Notes under the pieces: generated by a model
What the model saw: only the letters and a program-made list of their open reading frames with translations
Databases searched by the model: none
Told to the model about the DNA's origin: nothing
Translations under genes and position numbers: made by a program
In this document: piece by piece, positions 1-4,214 of the stretch
How positions within the stretch are numbered: the stretch's first letter is position 1
Layout of the letters: the number at the start of each line of letters is the position of its first letter
Assembly: GCA_038251325.1 (NCBI GenBank)
Contig: JBBSBL010000105.1
Coordinates: 1 to 5,752, forward strand
Direction of reading: 5' to 3'
Origin: JBBSBL01 sp038251325
GTDB lineage: Bacteria > Actinomycetota > Thermoleophilia > Solirubrobacterales > Solirubrobacteraceae
Length of the DNA stretch: 5,752 bases

Positions 1-147
1 GACACGGCCGCCGCGTTCGAGCGCGACCGCCGCAAGGACCAGCGCCTGATGCTCGCCGGGTGGCGCGTCGTCCGCATCACCCCGCGCCGCCTGCGCGAGG
101 AGCCCGACCGCGTCGCCGACCTCCTGCATCGCCTGCTGGCCCAGTGA
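1..147 (+). CDS. DUF559-type (VSR endonuclease-like fold) protein, C-terminal fragment
   Basis: Frame 1 is open from the window edge to a TGA at 145-147 and gives 48 residues; the start lies outside the window. The visible peptide has the pattern AFERDRRKDQ, then LAGWRVVRIT, then RRLREEPDRV and a leucine-rich end. This matches the C-terminal part of DUF559 proteins, which share the restriction-endonuclease-like fold of very-short-patch-repair nucleases: an acidic/basic helix, the GWRVVR strand, and a last helix. In actinobacteria such domains are often found alone or at the end of AbiEi-like, winged-helix proteins; which type this is cannot be told from the fragment. The nuclease catalytic residues would mostly lie upstream, so activity cannot be judged. 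The gene converges on zwf with 31 bp between the stop codons and no clear terminator hairpin in that gap. Confidence 0.72.
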   Translation, partial: DTAAAFERDRRKDQRLMLAGWRVVRITPRRLREEPDRVADLLHRLLAQ

Positions 148-178
148 CCACCGCAGAGAACGCTGCCGCGCCCGCCGC

Positions 179-1648
179 TCACCCCCGCCAGCGCCGCTCA
201 AACGGCAGCCGCCAGCCGTACGGCGCCACCAGCGCCTTCACCGACTCCGGTCCCCAGGACCCGACCCAGTAGGGCTCGAGCGGCGGCGGCGCCTCGAGCA
301 GCGGAGTCGAGATCTCCCACAGCCGCTCGATGCCCTCCGCCGTGGTGAAGAGGGTGTGGTCCCCGGTCATCGCGTCGACGATCAGGCGCTCGTAGGCCTC
401 GAGCACGTCCTCGCGCAACTCGGTCTCGTGCAGCGAGAACTGGAAGCTCGCCTTGTGCAGGCGCATCCCGGGACCGGGCTTCTTCGCGTAGAAGGAGAGC
501 GAGAGGCGGGCCGACTCGTCGAGGTCGAAGGTGAGGTGGTCCGTCCCGTAGCGCCCTACCCCCGACCCCACCGGGAACATCGAGTGCGGCGGCTCGCGGA
601 AGGCGATCGAGATGATCCGCGCTCCCTCCTCCATCCGCTTGCCGGTGCGCAGGAAGAACGGCACGCCCGACCAGCGCCAGTTGTCGATCTCGGCGCGGAG
701 CGCGACGAGGGTCTCCGTCTGGGAGTCGGGCGCGACGCCGGGCTCCTCCCGGTAGCCCGCGTACTGGCCGCGCACCACCGTGGTCGGATCGATCGGCTGC
801 AGCGAGCGGAAGACCTTGTTCTTCTCCTCGGTGATCGCCCGGGGCTCGAGCGCGCTCGGCGGCTCCATCGCGACGAAGGCGAGGATCTGGAAGAGGTGGG
901 TCACGACCATGTCGCGGTACGCGCCCGTGGCCTCGTAGAACCCGGCGCGCGAGCCGACCTCCAGCGTCTCCGGCACGTCGATCTGCACGTGATGGATGTG
1001 GTCGCGATTCCAGATCGGCTCGAACAGCCCGTTGGCGAAGCGCAGCGCGAGGATGTTCTGCGCGGCCTCCTTGCCGAGGAAGTGGTCGATCCGGAACACG
1101 TCGGCCTCGGCGAACACCTCGTGGACCGCGGCGTTGAGCTCCAGCGCGGAGGCGAGGTCGGTGCCGAAGGGCTTCTCCATGATCACCCGGGCGCGGTCGG
1201 CCAGGCCCGCCTCGCGGAGGGTCGCCACCACGGCGGGGGCCGCCCGCGGCGGCACGCTGAGGTAGTGCAGGCGCCGCGTCTCGGAGCCGAGCGATCGCTC
1301 CGCCTCCCCCACCGCCGCCGCGAGCCCCGGCGCCCCACCGGCCTGCTCGACGTAGGCCAGCCGCTCGGCGAAGGGCGCCCACGAGTCCTCGTCGACCGGC
1401 TTGCGCGCGAAGGCCTCGCACGCTTCGCGCGCGAACGCCCGGAAGCCGTCGTCGCCGAGCGCGTCGAGCGAGGTGGCGACGATCCGGTAGTCGGCCGGCA
1501 TCAGCCCGGACTCCGAGAGGCGCAGGAGTCCCGGCAGGAGCTTGCGGCGCGCGAGGTCGCCGGTGGCGCCGAAGAGGACGAGCACGTGGGGCTCCGGGCG
1601 CGGCGCGGGATCGTCGAGCACCTCGGGAGCGTCAGCGGCGCGGCCCAC
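179..1648 (-). CDS. zwf: Glucose-6-phosphate 1-dehydrogenase
   Basis: Cytosolic enzyme that oxidises glucose-6-phosphate to 6-phosphogluconolactone with reduction of NADP+ (or NAD+), the first step of the oxidative pentose phosphate pathway. The 489 residues are the usual family length. The N-terminal Rossmann motif GATGDLARRKL is at 27-37, and EKPFGTD with Lys159 follows. The active-site signature RIDHFLGKE is at 186-194: Asp188 pairs with the catalytic base, and His189 and Lys193 hold the sugar phosphate. The catalytic His is His251 in RDMVVTH, and RTGKRM at 334-339 is the second substrate-binding lysine segment. No key residue is missing. The GTG start at 1648 has no Shine-Dalgarno, but a TAGCGT hexamer lies 8 nt upstream, which fits a leaderless message. 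GTG at codon 23 (1582), preceded by GGAG, is a less likely start because it would leave almost nothing before the first beta strand. The gene follows the alpha/beta hydrolase by 48 bp on the same strand. No pgl, opcA or gnd is adjacent. Confidence 0.97.
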   Translation of the reverse strand: MGRAADAPEVLDDPAPRPEPHVLVLFGATGDLARRKLLPGLLRLSESGLMPADYRIVATSLDALGDDGFRAFAREACEAFARKPVDEDSWAPFAERLAYVEQAGGAPGLAAAVGEAERSLGSETRRLHYLSVPPRAAPAVVATLREAGLADRARVIMEKPFGTDLASALELNAAVHEVFAEADVFRIDHFLGKEAAQNILALRFANGLFEPIWNRDHIHHVQIDVPETLEVGSRAGFYEATGAYRDMVVTHLFQILAFVAMEPPSALEPRAITEEKNKVFRSLQPIDPTTVVRGQYAGYREEPGVAPDSQTETLVALRAEIDNWRWSGVPFFLRTGKRMEEGARIISIAFREPPHSMFPVGSGVGRYGTDHLTFDLDESARLSLSFYAKKPGPGMRLHKASFQFSLHETELREDVLEAYERLIVDAMTGDHTLFTTAEGIERLWEISTPLLEAPPPLEPYWVGSWGPESVKALVAPYGWRLPFERRWRG

Positions 1649-1656
1649 GCGCCCGG

Positions 1657-1662
1657 ACGCTA
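1657..1662 (-). promoter_or_regulatory. Candidate -10 element (TAGCGT) for zwf, leaderless-type
   Basis: Read on the minus strand, TAGCGT is separated from the zwf GTG by 8 nt. It fits the actinobacterial -10 pattern TAnnnT and would start transcription at or within a couple of bases of the GTG. No TTGACA-like -35 box is visible. The + strand hexamer CGGACG occurs at 1654-1659 and again at 1664-1669, exactly 10 bp apart around this element, and a 5-bp inverted repeat (1665-1669 with 1676-1680) overlaps it; these could be regulator contacts or chance in GC-rich DNA. Assigned from pattern and position only. Confidence 0.4.
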
Positions 1663-1696
1663 GCGGACGTGGCCGCGTCCTCGCGCGGCGGCCGCA

Positions 1697-2635
1697 TCAG
1701 GACGCGGCGGCGGCGTCGACGGCGCCCCGCAGCGCCGCGGCGGCCACGTCGATCGAGGCGGCCGCGGCGGGCACGGCGCCGCCCATCCAGAACAGGTCGT
1801 GCGGGAGGCGCGCGAAGCGCTCGAGGGTCACCGCGACGCCGGCCGAGCGCAGCCGGGCGGCGTAGGCCTCGCCCTCGTCGCGCAGCGGGTCGCACTCGGA
1901 GACGAGCACGAGGGCGGGCGCCACGCCGCGCGCATCGGCCCGCAACACGGCCACGTCGTCCGGCGGCTCGCCGAGCCGCTCCCCGAGCCAGGCCCGCCAG
2001 TAGAAGTCCATGCTCTCGCGGGTGAGGCCGTAGCCCTCGCCGAACTCCCGGAAGGCGGGCAGGCTCATCGACGGATCGAGCGCCGGGTTGACGAGCACCT
2101 GCAGGGCCGGGGCGAGGAGGCCGCGATCGCGGACGCGCAGCGCAGCGCCGGCCGTGAGGCCGCCGCCCGCGCTGTCGCCGACCAGCGCCGGGCCGGCGCC
2201 ACCGGCCGCGGGATGACCGGCCGCCCACTCCGCCGCGGCCACGCTCTCCTCGAGCGCGACCGGGTAGCGGTGCTCCGGCGCACGGCGGTACTCGACCGAG
2301 ACCACCACGATCCGGGCCTTGGCGCTCAGCAGCGAGCACGCCGGCGCCAGCAGCTCGGTGTCGCCGACGACCCAGCCGCCACCGTGAAGGTAGACGGCGA
2401 CGCCGTCCGGATCGTCCGGCGGAGTGAAGGTGCGGAGCTCGAGCGGGCCGTGCGGCCCCGGGATGCTCTCCCGCCCGACGAGCACCGAAGGATCGGCGGG
2501 CGGCATGTAGCGGCGCCCCTTGTGCGCCGCGGCGCGAGCCTCGGCCACCGTCGACTCCGACAGCGGGGGCGCGTCGAGCGCGTCGGCCTCGGCCAGCACG
2601 CGGGCCGCGTCGGGGTCGAGGGCGGGCGGGCTCAT
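1697..2635 (-). CDS. Alpha/beta hydrolase, HSL/GDXG family (esterase/lipase)
   Basis: A 312-residue serine hydrolase of the hormone-sensitive-lipase-like Abhydrolase_3 family, which cleaves carboxylic esters; the natural substrate is unknown. The family marks are in order: oxyanion-hole motif HGGGW at 84-88, YRRAPEHRYP at 116-125, nucleophile elbow GDSAGG at 153-158 (Ser155), catalytic Asp249 in SECDPLRDEG, and His279 in LPHDLFWM. The N-terminal cap helix LDPDAARVLAEADAL and PPLSESTVAEARA is typical of the family, so the ATG at 2635 is chosen although the frame stays open upstream to an ATG at 3103. That longer reading would run through the neighbouring gene in the wrong frame. No signal peptide or membrane segment is seen, so it is probably cytosolic. 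No good Shine-Dalgarno precedes the ATG. It lies 48 bp before zwf and 106 bp after the kinase-like gene. The last residues are an alanine-rich helix. The assignment to the family is firm; any more specific name would be a guess. Confidence 0.93.
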   Translation of the reverse strand: MSPPALDPDAARVLAEADALDAPPLSESTVAEARAAAHKGRRYMPPADPSVLVGRESIPGPHGPLELRTFTPPDDPDGVAVYLHGGGWVVGDTELLAPACSLLSAKARIVVVSVEYRRAPEHRYPVALEESVAAAEWAAGHPAAGGAGPALVGDSAGGGLTAGAALRVRDRGLLAPALQVLVNPALDPSMSLPAFREFGEGYGLTRESMDFYWRAWLGERLGEPPDDVAVLRADARGVAPALVLVSECDPLRDEGEAYAARLRSAGVAVTLERFARLPHDLFWMGGAVPAAAASIDVAAAALRGAVDAAAAS

Positions 2636-2707
2636 GGGCGGCCGGGAAGCGTACGCACCGCCGCACCGTAGTCGAGCGCGTGGCGCCGATCGGGGCGGAG
2701 CCGCGTT

Positions 2708-2729
2708 GAGCCCCGGCGCGCCGGGGCTC
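2708..2729 (-). terminator. 22-bp perfect GC palindrome, possible terminator
   Basis: The arms GAGCCCCGGCG and its exact reverse complement meet at 2718/2719 with no mismatch. As RNA it would fold into a 9-bp stem with a CGCG tetraloop, extendable by two U-G pairs at the base. On the minus strand it begins 12 nt after the TAG stop (2742-2744) of the kinase-like gene and lies 73 nt before the hydrolase ATG. That is the place for a terminator or a processing hairpin between these two genes. There is no U-run after it, so intrinsic termination is unsure; U-less hairpins are common in high-GC actinobacteria. A dimeric protein-binding site is the alternative. Confidence 0.45.
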
Positions 2730-2741
2730 GGGGCCGTCCCG

Positions 2742-3398
2742 CTACTCGTCCCGTGGTGCCGGCTGGAAGACGATCCGCCGCAGGTCGCTGACCGACCCGC
2801 CGCCGAGGCGCAGCGCCGTCTGGAAGCCCTCCGCGCCGAGCTCTCCCGCATCGAGCGCGCGACGCAGCTCGTTGAGCGTGCCGCGGGTCTCCTCGGGAAC
2901 CTGGTCGCGACCGACCTCGAGCAGCAGCGCGTGCCGCGGGCGCTTGACGCTCGCGGCGTGGCGGAGCCCGCGATCGCGCTCCGCCGGGTCGAGCCCCTCG
3001 GCGACGTAGACCACCGTCTGGCCGGCCGCCAGGCGCTTGAGGACCGTCGTCTCGAGCAGCTGGTCGGTACGGGCGTCGAGCTCCTCGTCGGGCACCCGGC
3101 CATGGATGAGCCGGCGGACCTTGTCGCTCGAGAACACCGAGCCGGCGTCCTCGATGACCCTCGCGACGAGGCGATCGGCCTCGGTCGGCGCAGCGGAGAC
3201 CACGACGAGCAGGCTCCCGGGGGAGTAGCGCAGCCGGTCCGCGGGCCGCAGAACGCGGCATCGCGTGGCGATGTTCGCCGGTCGCGGAGGGGCTCCGTCG
3301 CGCCGGGGCCGGTCCGAGGACCAGCCGGTTCGCTCGTCGGCCGAGATCTTCACGCTGCGGGGGGCGGGGGTTTCGGGCATGCCCCCATCTTGCCGCAC
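2742..3398 (-). CDS. PNKP-type P-loop kinase relative lacking the P-loop
   Basis: A 218-residue protein. Residues 1-57 look disordered and rich in Arg, Pro and Ala. From about 58 the sequence follows the kinase domain of polynucleotide 5'-kinase (PNKP-like AAA_33) proteins: first strand SLLVVV (62-67), then VFSSDKVRR (88-96), where Asp92 and Arg95 match the substrate-binding Asp and Arg of the family, then TVLKRLAAGQTVVYVAEGLDP (family: IVAKRLAAG.TVVDATN). A C-terminal LNELRRAL...EGF segment resembles the family's QLRRSL...EGF. However, the Walker A loop GxxGxGKST is replaced by SAAPTEADR (68-76), with Ala74 in place of the Lys, and the arginine-rich lid is shortened. It is probably not an ATP-using kinase, and its role is unknown. 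The GTG start at 3398 has GGAGG 5 nt upstream (3404-3408), which favours it over the in-frame ATG at 3380. The gene diverges from the HD-domain gene. Confidence 0.8.
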   Translation of the reverse strand: MRQDGGMPETPAPRSVKISADERTGWSSDRPRRDGAPPRPANIATRCRVLRPADRLRYSPGSLLVVVSAAPTEADRLVARVIEDAGSVFSSDKVRRLIHGRVPDEELDARTDQLLETTVLKRLAAGQTVVYVAEGLDPAERDRGLRHAASVKRPRHALLLEVGRDQVPEETRGTLNELRRALDAGELGAEGFQTALRLGGGSVSDLRRIVFQPAPRDE

Positions 3399-3403
3399 CG
3401 CGG

Positions 3404-3408
3404 CCTCC
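3404..3408 (-). promoter_or_regulatory. Shine-Dalgarno GGAGG that fixes the GTG start at 3398
   Basis: On the minus strand GGAGG is followed by CCGCG and then GTG. It is the clearest ribosome-binding site on the minus strand of this window. The ATG six codons further in (3380) has only a G-run directly before it, so the GTG is the better start for the kinase-like gene. Confidence 0.6.
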
Positions 3409-3414
3409 GATCCG

Positions 3415-3424
3415 GAATCGATTC
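3415..3424. promoter_or_regulatory. 10-bp palindrome in divergent intergenic region, candidate operator
   Basis: GAATCGATTC is a perfect palindrome in an AT-richer patch of the 129-bp region between the kinase-like gene (minus) and the HD gene (plus). After two mismatched positions on each side the symmetry resumes for two more bases (3411-3412 with 3427-3428). It lies 17-26 bp upstream of the kinase-like GTG, beside its ribosome-binding site, so a bound repressor there could block that gene. The region also holds a small GC hairpin (3446-3460, GCCGGG/CCCGGC arms). No regulator gene is in the window, so the role is inference. Confidence 0.3.
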
Positions 3425-3512
3425 GAGAACCGCGGCCTTCGCCCCGCCGGGCGCCCCGGCAGCGGTCGCGATCCGTTAGCGGGATGGCAACCTGGACCCC
3501 GCCCGCCGTCCC

Positions 3513-3518
3513 TAGCGT
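3513..3518 (+). promoter_or_regulatory. Candidate -10 element (TAGCGT) for the HD-domain gene, leaderless-type
   Basis: TAGCGT, followed by 9 nt, leads directly into the GTG at 3528. There is no Shine-Dalgarno in front of that GTG. The hexamer is identical to the one in front of zwf and fits TAnnnT. No clear -35 box is seen at 16-18 nt spacing. Transcription would begin about one or two bases before, or at, the start codon. Confidence 0.42.
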
Positions 3519-3527
3519 TTACCTGTC

Positions 3528-4106
3528 GTGCCGCCGGTCGATCAGCCCGCCTATCTCGATGACCTGCCGCTGGCCCGGGCCGCGCTCGACCTGGCGTCCG
3601 AGGCGCACTCCGGCCAGCAGCGGTGGGACGGCGCGCCGTTCGTCCTGCATCCGCTCGAGGTCGGCAGCCTGCTCCGCAACACCGGCCACGCGGACTCGCT
3701 GGTGGCCGCCGGCATCCTGCACGACGTCCTCGAGCACTCCGGGTTCACGGCCGCGGACCTCGAGCGGGCCGTCGGGCCAGGCGTGGCGAGCGCCGTCGTC
3801 GCCGTGACCGAGGATCCGGGCATCGACGACTACGCCGCGCGCAAGGGGGAGTTGGCGGCGCGGGCGACCTCATCGGGAGACGATGCGCTGGGCCTGTTCG
3901 CGGCCGACAAGGTGGCCAAGGTCCGCGAGCTGCGCGCGCAGATGACCCACGCACCGGACCTCGCGGCCACCGAGGACGGGCGCGCGCGGCTGCGCCACCA
4001 CCGCCACTGCGAGCTCCTGCTGCGCGCACGCGCACCCGACCACCCGCTCGTCCGCCAACTCCGCTTCGAGCTCTGGGCACTGGACCGGCTGCCGCCGCGT
4101 ACGTAA
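3528..4106 (+). CDS. Stand-alone HD-domain protein, (p)ppGpp hydrolase (MESH1/SpoT-HD)-like
   Basis: A 192-residue protein made up almost wholly of one HD domain; no synthetase, TGS or ACT domain follows. The pattern of RelA/SpoT hydrolase domains is clear: AHSGQQRWDGAPFVLHPLEV (26-45), AAGILHDVLEHSG (60-72), VGPGVASAVVAVTEDP and FAADKVAKVREL (124-135). By spacing, His41, His65-Asp66 and Asp127 are the metal ligands (RelSeq His53, His77-Asp78, Asp144), and Arg32 matches the guanine-contacting Arg44. In this alignment the catalytic Glu-Asp diad reads Glu69-His70. Such small proteins remove the 3'-pyrophosphate from (p)ppGpp; animal MESH1 also acts on NADPH. The actual substrate here is unproven. 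It starts with GTG without a Shine-Dalgarno. It is probably cytosolic, with no signal peptide. It is followed after 108 bp by the acylase, which seems to have its own promoter. Confidence 0.85.
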   Translation: MPPVDQPAYLDDLPLARAALDLASEAHSGQQRWDGAPFVLHPLEVGSLLRNTGHADSLVAAGILHDVLEHSGFTAADLERAVGPGVASAVVAVTEDPGIDDYAARKGELAARATSSGDDALGLFAADKVAKVRELRAQMTHAPDLAATEDGRARLRHHRHCELLLRARAPDHPLVRQLRFELWALDRLPPRT

Positions 4107-4122
4107 GCGGACGCAGCCCGGC

Positions 4123-4142
4123 CCGGACCCTCCGGGATCCGG
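4123..4142 (+). terminator. Weak GC hairpin after the HD-domain gene
   Basis: Arms CCGGA-CCC and GGG-A-TCCGG enclose a TCC loop, with one bulged A, 16 nt after the TAA stop of the HD gene. It has no T-run and is followed at once by the putative acylase -10 element. It could end the HD transcript or be chance pairing. Confidence 0.28.
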
Positions 4143-4148
4143 TAGGTT
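4143..4148 (+). promoter_or_regulatory. Candidate -10 element (TAGGTT) for the acylase gene
   Basis: TAGGTT fits TAnnnT and sits in a small less GC-rich patch of the 108-bp gap between the HD gene and the acylase. Transcription from about 4155 would give a leader of some 60 nt that holds the inverted repeat at 4162-4189 and the Shine-Dalgarno at 4204-4208. No -35 box is recognisable. Confidence 0.35.
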
Positions 4149-4161
4149 CACTGACCGGGAG

Positions 4162-4189
4162 GACGCGGCGTCGCATGCGCCGCCGCGTC
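4162..4189 (+). repeat. 9-bp perfect inverted repeat with 10-nt loop in the acylase leader
   Basis: GACGCGGCG (4162-4170) and its exact reverse complement CGCCGCGTC (4181-4189) flank the loop TCGCATGCGC, which itself contains the self-complementary GCATGC. The hairpin would lie near the 5' end of the predicted acylase leader, 15 nt upstream of the ribosome-binding site. It may stabilise the message, act as an attenuator or be an operator. Its GC content makes a chance repeat possible. Confidence 0.45.
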
Positions 4190-4203
4190 GAATCGCCGGA
4201 CTC

Positions 4204-4208
4204 GGGAG
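4204..4208 (+). promoter_or_regulatory. Shine-Dalgarno (GGGAG) for the acylase ATG at 4215
   Basis: GGGAG is followed by CGCCGC and then ATG, a normal spacing of 6 nt. It supports the start at 4215, from which the reading frame gives a basic n-region and a signal peptide at once. Confidence 0.6.
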
Positions 4209-4214
4209 CGCCGC

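Noticed and set aside
148..178. Possible shared terminator between the convergent DUF559 gene and zwf
   Set aside because: Only a 4-bp stem (GCAG/CTGC) with a 6-nt loop is visible and there is no T-run on either strand.
356..1663. 435-codon open frame on the + strand opposite zwf
   Set aside because: It is the mirror of a certain zwf gene. Its translation is Arg/Gly/Val/Glu-rich low-complexity sequence without family motifs, as expected for antisense frames in GC-rich DNA.
1632..2671. Long open frames on both strands overlapping the alpha/beta hydrolase (for example 1632-2666 minus and 1799-2671 plus)
   Set aside because: They are in other frames of a gene with a complete catalytic triad and have no recognisable domain; composition is Arg/Ala-rich.
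1697..3103. 468-codon version of the alpha/beta hydrolase starting at ATG 3103
   Set aside because: The extra 156 residues are an out-of-frame reading of the kinase-like gene, cross the 22-bp palindrome, and are Ser/Arg-rich. The family N-terminus begins at the ATG at 2635.
2520..3479. 319-codon + strand open frame across the kinase-like gene and both its flanks
   Set aside because: It crosses the hydrolase start, the palindrome and the divergent promoter region; no family resemblance.
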